Of a stretch of 64,000 nt of DNA, positions 36,217 to 44,501 are shown one piece after another (within the stretch, counting starts at the first letter, position 1; each line of letters opens with the position of its first letter). Location: contig PNKZ01000006.1 in assembly GCA_013822735.1 (NCBI GenBank), forward strand, positions 181,809-245,808, written 5' to 3'. The position numbers and the translations under genes were made by a program. The notes under the pieces were generated by a model. It did not search any database. It was not told the origin of the DNA and saw nothing but the letters and a program-made list of their open reading frames with translations. The stretch is from Pirellula sp. GTDB lineage: Bacteria; Planctomycetota; Planctomycetia; Pirellulales; PNKZ01.

Positions 36217-37542
36217 ATGGACGACGGATTACTCTGGCATCGCATTCAGTTCGCGTTTTCGATCACGTTTCACTATTTGTTTCCGCAACTGACGATGGGG
36301 CTGGCGCTGCTCATCGTCCTCTTTAAGAGCATCGCCCTTTACGCACGCAACGAACGGTACGACGAAGTAGCCCGCTTTTGGGCTCGCATCTTCGGCCTCA
36401 ATTTTGCCATGGGCGTGGTCACCGGCATCCCGCTCGAATTTCAGTTCGGCACCAATTGGGCCCGATTCTCGAAGTTCGCCGGAGAAGTGGTCGGGCACAC
36501 GCTCGCGCTCGAGGGGGTCTTCGCGTTCTTTTTGGAATCGACGTTTCTCGGATTGTTTCTCTTCGGTGAAAAACGGCTGGGACCAAAGGGACATCTCTTG
36601 GTGGCCATTGCACTGGCCTTGGGATCCTGGATGTCCGGCTACTTTATCATCGTCGCCAACGCCTTCATGCAGCATCCCGTCGGGCACGTGCTTGGCGACG
36701 ACGGCGTATTGCATTTGGCCAGTGTCCGGGAGTTTCTTTGCAACCCATGGGCGTTCTGGCAGTATGCCCACAACATGACGGCCTCGGTCGTGACCGCTTC
36801 GTTCGTGGTTGCCGCGGTCGGCGCGTATTGGACGTTGCAGCGAACGCATGCCGAGCACGCGAGCATCTGCCTGCGGGTGGGAGTGCTGTCGGGCCTGCTC
36901 TCTTGCGTTCTGGTTGCGTTTCCCTTCGGCGACCAGCACGGAAAGATGGTCGCCAAGCATCAGCCCGTTACGCTGGCGGCTATGGAAGGAATTTTTGAAG
37001 GAGGCCCCTATGCCGAGCTCGCGATCATCGGTCAGCCCGACGTTGAGAATCGCAAACTGCAGAATCCGATCGTCGTGCCCGACTTGCTCAGCTTCTTGGC
37101 CTACGGCACGTTCGGGAGCACCGTTCAGGGCCTGAACGACTTTCCGCAGGAAGACTGGCCCGACAACATAGAACTGTTGTATTACTCCTATCACATCATG
37201 GTGGGCCTAGGCACGTTGCTGATGCTGGTCATGACGATCGCCGGCTATCTGACCTGGCGCGGGAAACTTATGCGGTCGGTGCCGATGCTCTGGGTGCTCT
37301 TGCTGGCGTTTCCCTTTCCCTACATCGCAACCACGGCAGGCTGGTGGACGGCCGAATTGGGCCGGCAGCCTTGGATTATTCATGGGTTGATGCGCACCGC
37401 CAATGCCGGTTCGGAGCAGGTCAATCCCGGCGACGTCGTGTTCACGCTGTTGGGCTTTGTCGGCTTGTACTTGCTGCTCGGCATACTCTTCGTGATCCAC
37501 GTACTCAAAGAAATCAATCATGGCCCTCGAACGCTTATCTAG
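36217..37542 (+). CDS. cydA: Cytochrome bd oxidase subunit I
   Basis: CydA is the haem-bearing subunit of the quinol oxidase that reduces oxygen to water in the inner membrane without proton pumping. The 441-residue protein has about nine membrane helices. Ligand and proton-path positions are visible: His in FSITFHYLFPQ, Glu in GHTLALEGVFAFFLES, His in WQYAHNMTASVV, and Met in YHIMVGLGTLLML. The C-terminal GRQPWIIHGLMRT is also present. The Q-loop is short compared with E. coli (522 residues), placing it with the short-loop, cyanide-insensitive-like oxidases. cydB starts 10 nt later. Confidence 0.96.
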   Translation: MDDGLLWHRIQFAFSITFHYLFPQLTMGLALLIVLFKSIALYARNERYDEVARFWARIFGLNFAMGVVTGIPLEFQFGTNWARFSKFAGEVVGHTLALEGVFAFFLESTFLGLFLFGEKRLGPKGHLLVAIALALGSWMSGYFIIVANAFMQHPVGHVLGDDGVLHLASVREFLCNPWAFWQYAHNMTASVVTASFVVAAVGAYWTLQRTHAEHASICLRVGVLSGLLSCVLVAFPFGDQHGKMVAKHQPVTLAAMEGIFEGGPYAELAIIGQPDVENRKLQNPIVVPDLLSFLAYGTFGSTVQGLNDFPQEDWPDNIELLYYSYHIMVGLGTLLMLVMTIAGYLTWRGKLMRSVPMLWVLLLAFPFPYIATTAGWWTAELGRQPWIIHGLMRTANAGSEQVNPGDVVFTLLGFVGLYLLLGILFVIHVLKEINHGPRTLI

Positions 37543-37552
37543 GAGCTAGTTC

Positions 37553-38596
37553 ATGGACGTGATCTGGTTTGCGATCGTCTCGCTGATGCTGGCGGTGTAC
37601 GTCGTCTTAGACGGCTTCGATTTCGGCGTCGGTATCGTGCATCGATTCGTCGCGCGCAACGACACGGAGCGGCGCATTGTCGTCGCGGCGATCGGGCCCG
37701 TGTGGGACGGCAACGAAGTTTGGCTGATCGCCTCGGGCGGGCTCCTCTTCATGGCGTTTCCCAACGTGTATGCCACGGCCTTCAGCGGATTCTATCTGGC
37801 CCTGATGATGTTGCTGTGGCTGCTGATTCTCCGCGGCGTATCGATGGAGTTTCGCTCGCTGCAGGAGAATGCGCTCTGGCGCAATTTCTGGGATACGGTT
37901 TTTTCGCTCGCTTCCGGGATGTTGGCGTTCGTGTTTGGCGCGGCACTCGGCAACTTGGTGCGCGGAGTGCCGCTCGACGCGAAGGGACTCGGCGGCATGC
38001 CGCTCTTCACAAATTTACTCACGGGAAAGAATCCCGGCATCTTCGACTGGTATACGATCCTCGTGGGCTTGTTCGCCACGGCGGCGCTGGCCGGCCACGG
38101 CGCTCTATATCTGGGCTGGCGAACGCCGGATCCCGTCGCGGAGCGCAGCATGGCGTGGGCTCGCACGATTTGGCGTGTTCTCGCCCCATGTTGGTTGGCC
38201 GTGACGCTCGCCACGGCTTGGGTTCAGCCGGATATCCTCGAAGGACTCGCCGCACGTCCCTGGTCGATACTTGTCGCCGCGACGGCTATAGGAGCGTTCT
38301 TCGGCGTGCATTACTTTCTCAAGCTCCGCCGGCCGCTCGCGGCGTTTCTGTCGTCGTCCGCATATCTCTGCGGCTTGTTCGCAACGACTATGATCGGCAA
38401 CTATCCCTATTGGCTCCGTTCTACGGTTGACACTTCGTACAGTCTAACGGCGACGAACAGCGTCGCCCGGAGCTACGGCCTGCAGGTAGCGCTCGTCTGG
38501 TGGATGGTCGGCATCACGCTGGCCGTCGGCTACTTCGCGTATCTCTATCGCTCGCTACGACATAAGGTCGACGTCGATTCGGGCGAGCACTACTGA
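37553..38596 (+). CDS. cydB: Cytochrome bd oxidase subunit II
   Basis: The 347-residue integral membrane partner of CydA has the family start WFAIVSLMLAVYVVLDGFDF (GVGIVHRF follows) and the PVWDGNEVWLIASGGLLFMA block. Multiple hydrophobic segments follow and the protein ends at a basic tail. AGGAG immediately before the start overlaps the cydA stop, so the two are cotranscribed and probably translationally coupled. No cydX- or cydCD-like gene is seen nearby. A formate dehydrogenase operon follows at 38672; a high-affinity oxidase here would suit electron disposal at low oxygen. Confidence 0.96.
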   Translation: MDVIWFAIVSLMLAVYVVLDGFDFGVGIVHRFVARNDTERRIVVAAIGPVWDGNEVWLIASGGLLFMAFPNVYATAFSGFYLALMMLLWLLILRGVSMEFRSLQENALWRNFWDTVFSLASGMLAFVFGAALGNLVRGVPLDAKGLGGMPLFTNLLTGKNPGIFDWYTILVGLFATAALAGHGALYLGWRTPDPVAERSMAWARTIWRVLAPCWLAVTLATAWVQPDILEGLAARPWSILVAATAIGAFFGVHYFLKLRRPLAAFLSSSAYLCGLFATTMIGNYPYWLRSTVDTSYSLTATNSVARSYGLQVALVWWMVGITLAVGYFAYLYRSLRHKVDVDSGEHY

Positions 38597-38671
38597 GGCG
38601 GCCGAGCGGCACCAATCCTTGCCATAACACATTTGATAGACAAGAGTTGCGTCGCATCGGCGACAGTTTAC

Positions 38672-38761
38672 GGACATTGCCTGTCCACGGTCGACGCTTA
38701 GGGAGGGAGAACCGGAGGCGTCTCCGAGCGATCGAGTCGACGGGAGCAGAAGGCAATGTCC
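38672..38761 (+). promoter_or_regulatory. Structured leader RNA over the fdhD start; candidate Moco riboswitch
   Basis: GGACATTGCCT (38672-38682) is perfectly complementary to AGGCAATGTCC (38751-38761), and this 3' arm contains the fdhD start codon (38756-38758). Inside, GACGC/GCGTC (693-697/718-722 of the 38,000 series) can pair, CGGAG/CTCCG can form a hairpin, or CTCC can pair with GGAG near 743. CTCCGAGC and GACGGGAGC segments resemble, from memory, the molybdenum-cofactor motif. The P1 helix would hide the start, so ligand-controlled translation is plausible. The riboswitch identity is inference. Confidence 0.6.
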
Positions 38762-39613
38762 CTATATCATCCGGGAGTGACTACGGTCGCTATCGCGAGC
38801 GTAAGTTTCGACGGCGTGCTGTCCGACGTTGATGAACTCTCGGTCGAAGAACCGCTGGAAATCGTCGTGCGACTAGCGCGCGACGAACAGGTGATCACGC
38901 GATCAGTCGCGGTCACAATGCGCACGCCCGGGGCCGATGCCGAACTAGCCGCCGGGTTTCTACTCACTGAAGGAATCATTCAAAGCGAGCGGGAAATCTC
39001 CGACATCCAAGTGGCGAGCGACAACAAGGTTTGTGTCGCGCTTTCGCCGAGTTCCCCAGTGGACTTCGCCCGGCTCGACAGGCAGTCGTTTGTGTCGTCA
39101 AGTTGCGGCGTCTGCGGCAAGCGGTCGATTGCCGCGGTGTTTGCGCTGAAGCATCAAGAACTGCGCATCGGCGAACCACGCATCGACTCCGAAGTCGTCC
39201 ATGGATTGGCCCAGGCGCAGCGAGCGGCACAGCCCACATTTGCTCGGACCGGCGGGTTGCACGCTGCGGCCTTATTTGATGCCGATGGAGCATTGCTGTC
39301 ACTGTACGAAGATGTAGGCCGACACAATGCGCTCGACAAACTAATCGGCTCGCAACTCCTTTCCGGCGGGCTGCCGCTCGCAGAGCGGATTCTGTTTCTC
39401 AGCGGCCGCGCAAGCTTCGAACTCGTTCAGAAGGCCGCGCTTGCCGGAATACCGATCGTTGCGGCGGTCGGCGCTCCGTCGAGCTTGGCCGTTGCACTGG
39501 CTCGGCAATGTTCGATGACTTTGCTCGGCTTCGTTCGCGATAGTCGCTTCAACGTCTACGCGGATGCAGGCCGTCTCCGTGAAACCCCCGCCGGGCTGTT
39601 TGCCGGATCCTGA
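38756..39613 (+). CDS. fdhD: Formate dehydrogenase accessory sulfurtransferase FdhD
   Basis: FdhD carries sulfur from IscS-type desulfurases to the molybdenum cofactor of formate dehydrogenase. The 285-residue protein has SVEEPLEIVVRLARDEQV, RTPGADAELAAGFLLTEGI, and the persulfide-carrying SSSCGVCGKRS (CxxC) near residue 118. It also has RTGGLHAAALFDADG and YEDVGRHNALDKLIG, with a C-terminal FVRDSRFNVYAD. Its start lies inside a long complementary arm of its leader, suggesting translational control. The formate dehydrogenase itself begins 70 nt downstream, so the pairing is functional. Confidence 0.95.
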   Translation: MSLYHPGVTTVAIASVSFDGVLSDVDELSVEEPLEIVVRLARDEQVITRSVAVTMRTPGADAELAAGFLLTEGIIQSEREISDIQVASDNKVCVALSPSSPVDFARLDRQSFVSSSCGVCGKRSIAAVFALKHQELRIGEPRIDSEVVHGLAQAQRAAQPTFARTGGLHAAALFDADGALLSLYEDVGRHNALDKLIGSQLLSGGLPLAERILFLSGRASFELVQKAALAGIPIVAAVGAPSSLAVALARQCSMTLLGFVRDSRFNVYADAGRLRETPAGLFAGS

Positions 39614-39683
39614 ACGACGCCGTCGGCATTAAGAGACGCCGCCCCACGATCTACAACTTCCTATTCGCACAAGGGTTTGGCCG

Positions 39684-42644
39684 ATGACAACGATCAATCT
39701 CAACGGCTCCAGTCAAACGGCGAGTTCAGGGGAACGGCTGATCGACGTCATCCAGCGCGCCGCGGTTGAATTGCCGGCGGTTTGTTACCACCCGCAACTC
39801 GGTCCGCTGCAAACCTGCGACACGTGCATGGTGGAAGTCGACGGGCAACTCGTTCGCGCGTGCGCCGCCACCGTGACCGATAACATGAACGTTCGGACGA
39901 ATACCGATCGGGCAACCGCCGCTCAGCGCGAGGCGTTCGACCGCGTGCTCTCGAATCATATGCTGTACTGCACCGTTTGCGATAACAACAACGGTAACTG
40001 CACGATTCACAACACCACGAAAATGCTCGCGGTGGAGCACCAGAAGATTCCGTTTGAGCCCAAACCGTATGAAGTGGACGATTCCAATCCGTTCTACCGC
40101 TATGACCCAAGTCAGTGTTTGCTCTGCGGGCGCTGCGTTGAAGCGTGTCAGAACGTCGAGGTCAACGAAACGCTATCGATCAATTGGGAAGATGAACATC
40201 CCCGCGTACTATGGGACGGTGGCGCAAAAATCGGCGAATCGAGCTGCGTGTCATGCGGCCACTGCGTCACCGTCTGCCCCTGCAACGCCTTGATGGAGAA
40301 GTCGATGTTCGGCCATGCCGGCTTTCTATCCGGTATTCCGAAAAAGTCGCTCAATGGCATGATCGACGTCATTAAGGGGATCGAGCCCGAGATGGGCTAC
40401 GGTGGGATTTTGAAAGTATCGGAAGCGGAGTCGGCCATGCGCACGTCGCGCGTCCGACGCACCAAGACCGTCTGCACGTATTGCGGCGTCGGCTGTAGCT
40501 TCGACATCTGGACCAAAGATCGCCACATCCTCAAGGTCGCTCCCGAACACGGCCCGACGAATGGTATTTCCACTTGCGTGAAAGGGAAGTTCGGCTGGGA
40601 CTTCGTCAACAGCAAGGACCGGTTGACGAAGCCGCTGATCCGCGAAGGGGATCGGTTTCGCGCGGCCGAATGGGACGAGGCGATGTCGCTGATCGCCCGC
40701 CGTTTCTCGGAGATCAAGCAGCAACATGGTCCGGATGCCCTCGCCTTCATCTCCTCGTCGAAATGCACGAATGAGGAAAGCTACTTGATGCAAAAGCTGG
40801 CCCGAGCCGTTATCGGAACCAACAACATCGACAACTGCTCGCGCTACTGCCAGGCTCCGGCGACGATGGGACTGTTTCGAACCGTCGGTCACGGCGGCGA
40901 CGCCGGCTCCGTTTCCGACATTCACGAAGCCGGATTGGTGTTGATCGTCGGCAGCAACACGGCGGAGAGTCACCCGGTGATCGCCACCCGAGTGAAAAGT
41001 TCGCAAAAGGTGCACGGTCATAAACTGATCGTCGCCGACATTCGCAAACATGAAATGGCCGAGCGCGCAGATATTTTCTTCCAACCTCGACCTGGCACCG
41101 ATCTCGTGTGGTTATCGGCCGTCAGCCGGTATTTGATCGACCAGGGATTGAGCAAGACGGAATTCATCGGCAAGTGGGTCAACGGCTTCGCGGAATACCG
41201 CAAAAGCTTGGAGCCCTTCACCTTGGAAGCGGCCGAGCAGATCTGCGGTGTGTCGGTAGAAATCTTGAAGAAGGTCGCCCACATGATCGCCGAGGCCGAC
41301 GGCGTCTGCATCTTATGGGCGATGGGGGTCACGCAGCACACGATGGCTTCGGACACGTCGACGGCCATCTCCAATCTGCTGCTCATTACCGGCAACTATA
41401 TGCGGCCCGGTGCCGGCGCTTATCCGCTTCGCGGCCACAACAACGTGCAAGGGGCAAGCGATCACGGCGCGATGCCCAACCTACTGCCGGGCTATCAATC
41501 GGTCGACGACCCGGAGATCCGCGCCAAGTTCGAAGCCGCGTGGGAGGTTCGCCTGCCGACCACCAAGGGACTCGACAACCATCAGATGGTCGACGCGATC
41601 CAGCAGGGCAGGCTCAAGTCGATGTACCTGTTCGGCGAAGAAATGAGCCTGGTCGATTCCAATTCAAACTTCGTGCAAGACGCGTTCTCAAAGCTCGACT
41701 TCTTCGTGGTGCAGGATATCTTCTTTAGCCATACGTGCGCATTTGCCGACGTAGTGTTACCTGCCGCACCCAGCTTGGAGAAGGACGGAACGTTCACAAA
41801 CACGGAACGCCGCATTCAACGGCTCCATAAAGTCTTTGAGCCGCTCGAAGAGAGCAGGCCCGACTGGCGGATCATTCGCGATGTGGCCCGGGCCCTCGGC
41901 GCTGATTGGAAGTATCAGCACCCAGCGGAAATCATGGCGGAGATCTCCGCATTAACTCCGATGTTTGCCGGCGTCACCTACGATCGGCTGGAGGGCTACA
42001 ACACCTTGCAGTGGCCGGTCGCCGCCGACGGAACCGACACGCCGCTGCTCTACACGAAGGGATTCGCGTTTCCCGACGGCAAGGCGCGCTTGTTTCCGGT
42101 CGCCTGGAAAGAGCCGGTCGAACAGCCCGACGCCGAATTTGATCTGCATTTGAACAACGGCAACTTGCTCGAGCACTTCCACGAAGGAAACATGACCTAC
42201 CGCGTCGACGGCATCCGGCAAAAGACGCCTGACGTATTTGTCGAGGTCTCGCCCGAGTTGGCGCGCGAACGAGGCATTCAGAACGGAACACGCGTCGAGT
42301 TAGTCTCTCGCTACGGCAAGGTCGTCGTTCGCGCGCTGGTCACCGATCGCGTGCGGGGAAAGCAGCTCTTCATGCCCATGAACTCGACCGAGTCGCCGGT
42401 GAACCGCTTGATCGGAAGTCATACCGACTCGATAACGCACACGCCGGCCTACAAGGAAGCATCGGTTCGGATGCGCGTTCTAACGGAAATCGGCGAGAGC
42501 CCGTTGCCGCGGATCAATCATCGCTTTGGTCATCGGACTCCCAAGCCGGGCGTCGAAGTCGAACGAAAGTGGGGAAGGGCGGATTACTCCGTTCCGGGGC
42601 CGCAACTCGTTCAGCTCCAACTCAACTATCACAAGGACGAATAG
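39684..42644 (+). CDS. Formate dehydrogenase alpha subunit (molybdopterin, NuoG-like N-terminus)
   Basis: The 986-residue protein has [2Fe-2S] ligands Cys34, 45, 48 and 60, then a His92-Cys96-99-106 cluster. Two ferredoxin clusters follow (Cys145-148-151-155 and 188-191-194-198), then the catalytic molybdopterin subunit with Cys264, 267, 271 and 298. The residue at the Sec position of E. coli FdhF is Cys389 (NCSRYCQAP, codon TGC), and the neighbouring catalytic His is Gln390. This resembles Bacillus YrhE/YjgC-type enzymes. DUF1641 follows 2 nt later, as in that group. It probably oxidises formate in the cytoplasm and passes electrons toward NAD or quinones; no separate NADH or b-type subunit is present. 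Confidence 0.93.
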   Translation: MTTINLNGSSQTASSGERLIDVIQRAAVELPAVCYHPQLGPLQTCDTCMVEVDGQLVRACAATVTDNMNVRTNTDRATAAQREAFDRVLSNHMLYCTVCDNNNGNCTIHNTTKMLAVEHQKIPFEPKPYEVDDSNPFYRYDPSQCLLCGRCVEACQNVEVNETLSINWEDEHPRVLWDGGAKIGESSCVSCGHCVTVCPCNALMEKSMFGHAGFLSGIPKKSLNGMIDVIKGIEPEMGYGGILKVSEAESAMRTSRVRRTKTVCTYCGVGCSFDIWTKDRHILKVAPEHGPTNGISTCVKGKFGWDFVNSKDRLTKPLIREGDRFRAAEWDEAMSLIARRFSEIKQQHGPDALAFISSSKCTNEESYLMQKLARAVIGTNNIDNCSRYCQAPATMGLFRTVGHGGDAGSVSDIHEAGLVLIVGSNTAESHPVIATRVKSSQKVHGHKLIVADIRKHEMAERADIFFQPRPGTDLVWLSAVSRYLIDQGLSKTEFIGKWVNGFAEYRKSLEPFTLEAAEQICGVSVEILKKVAHMIAEADGVCILWAMGVTQHTMASDTSTAISNLLLITGNYMRPGAGAYPLRGHNNVQGASDHGAMPNLLPGYQSVDDPEIRAKFEAAWEVRLPTTKGLDNHQMVDAIQQGRLKSMYLFGEEMSLVDSNSNFVQDAFSKLDFFVVQDIFFSHTCAFADVVLPAAPSLEKDGTFTNTERRIQRLHKVFEPLEESRPDWRIIRDVARALGADWKYQHPAEIMAEISALTPMFAGVTYDRLEGYNTLQWPVAADGTDTPLLYTKGFAFPDGKARLFPVAWKEPVEQPDAEFDLHLNNGNLLEHFHEGNMTYRVDGIRQKTPDVFVEVSPELARERGIQNGTRVELVSRYGKVVVRALVTDRVRGKQLFMPMNSTESPVNRLIGSHTDSITHTPAYKEASVRMRVLTEIGESPLPRINHRFGHRTPKPGVEVERKWGRADYSVPGPQLVQLQLNYHKDE

Positions 42645-42646
42645 CC

Positions 42647-43159
42647 ATGGCTCGACCCATAGCTTGGACGTTGCCGGCTCGCGATCCGAATGCCGAGTTG
42701 CAGGGTCGGGTACAAGATGCTCCGGCCGAACATGCGGAAGCGCTGCTCGCCGCCTATGAAGTGCTGCAAGGGCTTCACGACCGAGGCGTCCTGGAACTTC
42801 TGCGCGGTGCATTAGGCTCCAGCGACAAAGTCCTGGAGATCGCCGTCGACGCAGCGAAGTCTCCGGAGTCGATACGAGGCATTCGTAATCTGATGTTGTT
42901 GGCCAAAATCGTCGGAGAGATCGACCCGGTGCAACTAGGGAACGTGACGCGAGCCGTGCCCACGGCATTGAATGCTGTGAACGCGGCAAAGCCTCCCTCG
43001 CTCTGGCGGCTCCTCACGGCGCTCTGGAACAAGAACGTCCGCCGCGGGTTGTGGCTTTCGATCACGCTTCTGGAAGCAATCGGCCAAAACATGGGCAACG
43101 CCGCTGCCGCAGTCGAGCCGTCACACACCAGCCCCGACGCGCCGGCGAGGGGACACTGA
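42647..43159 (+). CDS. DUF1641 protein linked to formate dehydrogenase
   Basis: The 170-residue protein starts at ATG 42647, 2 nt after the dehydrogenase stop, so it is translationally coupled. DUF1641 features are the helical ALLAAYEVLQGLHDRGVLEL start, GALGSSDKVLEIAVDAAKSP, and the central ESIRGIRNLMLLAKIVGEID block. The C-terminus carries a hydrophobic LWLSITLLEAIGQNMG stretch. The family is repeatedly found next to YrhE-type formate dehydrogenases; the function is unproven (perhaps membrane docking or electron transfer). The following gene is convergent. Confidence 0.85.
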   Translation: MARPIAWTLPARDPNAELQGRVQDAPAEHAEALLAAYEVLQGLHDRGVLELLRGALGSSDKVLEIAVDAAKSPESIRGIRNLMLLAKIVGEIDPVQLGNVTRAVPTALNAVNAAKPPSLWRLLTALWNKNVRRGLWLSITLLEAIGQNMGNAAAAVEPSHTSPDAPARGH

Positions 43160-43220
43160 ACGAGGTAAGCCGCTTGGCCCCCTCCCTGGCGCGTTGGGGC
43201 TAGTGTTACGTGGTGGGCTT

Positions 43221-44279
43221 CTATTTGTACGGGACGAATCCCGCGGGCAGCATCGGCGCCGTCTCGAAGCCGGCGGGGCGCGTGCCTGTGAGGCTCCGGA
43301 GAAACGCGACGATCGCCTTCGCCTCGTCGTCCGAAAGAGTCTTATCGAGCTGCACCCGTGCCATCACGCGGACCGCCGTTTCCAGATGGGCGACCGTCCC
43401 GGTGTGAAAGTACGGCGCCGTCATGGCGACGTTGCGTAGCGACGGGACCTTAAAAACATCCTTGTCCGTGGGATCTTTCGTCACGCCGAAGCGCCCTTGG
43501 TCGTCCGGGTTGCCGCCGATCTGCTTGCGAAAGTCTGCGAAGACGCCGAACTTTTCGAACTCGCTCCCGCCGATGCCCGCACCGTTGTGACAGTCGGCGC
43601 AGCCTGTCTCGAGGAACAGCCGCAATCCGTGTTGCTCGTCTTGCGAAAGCGCGTCGGTGTTGCCCCGGAGGTAAGCGTCGAATCGCGACGGGATGACGAG
43701 CGTTCGCTCGTAGGCGCCGACCGCTTTGCCGTAGTTTTCCGCCGTGATCGGATCAGGTTGATCGGGAAAAGCCGCTCGAAACTGCTCGACGTAGCCGGGA
43801 ATCGCGTTTATGCGTGCCAGCGCCGTGGCGGCGTCGGGGTTTCCCAAACCTGGCGCGTTCAGAGCGTGCGTGGCTTGCGCTTCGACGTTCTCGAATTCGC
43901 CGGCCCACTGTTGCTTGAATTGCAACGCCGTATTCAACACGGTCGGCGCGTTGCGCAGCAGTACCTTATTGCGTGCCCCGTGCGATTGCACTAATGCATC
44001 GGTCGCATACAAAGCCGCCTGGTGGCAACGCGCGCAGCTCGAGGTGCCGTCGACCGACACGCGAGGATCGAAGAACAGTTGGCGCCCCAGCTCCACACGC
44101 TCCGGCGTGACCGGGAACTCGTGGGTTGCAAAATCGTGGGGAAGCGGGCTGAAAGTTGCCTGAGCGTCTTTGAGCAGTCGAGCCTCTTCTTCTCCTTCGG
44201 ACGCCGCGGCCGTTCTCACAAACATGCTCAAAACGGCTGCGATAAGACTGATCGCAGCAATCGCAATCCGCAATGACAT
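43221..44279 (-). CDS. Dihaem cytochrome c peroxidase (MauG family)
   Basis: The start ATG 44279 gives a signal peptide (MSLRIAIAAISLIAAVLSMF). The longer frame beginning at 44387 carries an unlikely basic leader. Haem motifs are CARCH at residues 82-86 and CADCH at 227-231. LGRQLFFDPRVSVDGTSSCA, LRNAPTVLNTALQ and KVPSLRNVAMTAPYFHTG are all typical. The 352-residue length fits periplasmic peroxidases. It converges on the DUF1641 gene and lies next to a porin. Peroxide removal would suit a neighbourhood with cytochrome bd and Dps. Confidence 0.92.
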   Translation of the reverse strand: MSLRIAIAAISLIAAVLSMFVRTAAASEGEEEARLLKDAQATFSPLPHDFATHEFPVTPERVELGRQLFFDPRVSVDGTSSCARCHQAALYATDALVQSHGARNKVLLRNAPTVLNTALQFKQQWAGEFENVEAQATHALNAPGLGNPDAATALARINAIPGYVEQFRAAFPDQPDPITAENYGKAVGAYERTLVIPSRFDAYLRGNTDALSQDEQHGLRLFLETGCADCHNGAGIGGSEFEKFGVFADFRKQIGGNPDDQGRFGVTKDPTDKDVFKVPSLRNVAMTAPYFHTGTVAHLETAVRVMARVQLDKTLSDDEAKAIVAFLRSLTGTRPAGFETAPMLPAGFVPYK

Positions 44280-44501
44280 TTGCCGAATGGCTGGGCCGCC
44301 GCCATGGGGGAAAGGTGCGCATTTCGCAGCACTTCTTGGAGGGGCCGCCCAACGGATCAAATACGGCACGCAAGTGACCTCGGACATCGTCTCGTCCTCC
44401 TAAAGGGCCCGTTTCGCAAGTGGTGATGCGGATCATTTCCGCTTTCACTCTTACTGAGCGTTGGAGAGGGACAGATTACCGTCCGACCGAACTGTTGCAG
44501 A

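Noticed and set aside
40840-40860. Possible selenocysteine codon at the formate dehydrogenase active site
   Set aside because: The codon aligned with the Sec position is TGC (Cys), not TGA, and the frame is continuous.
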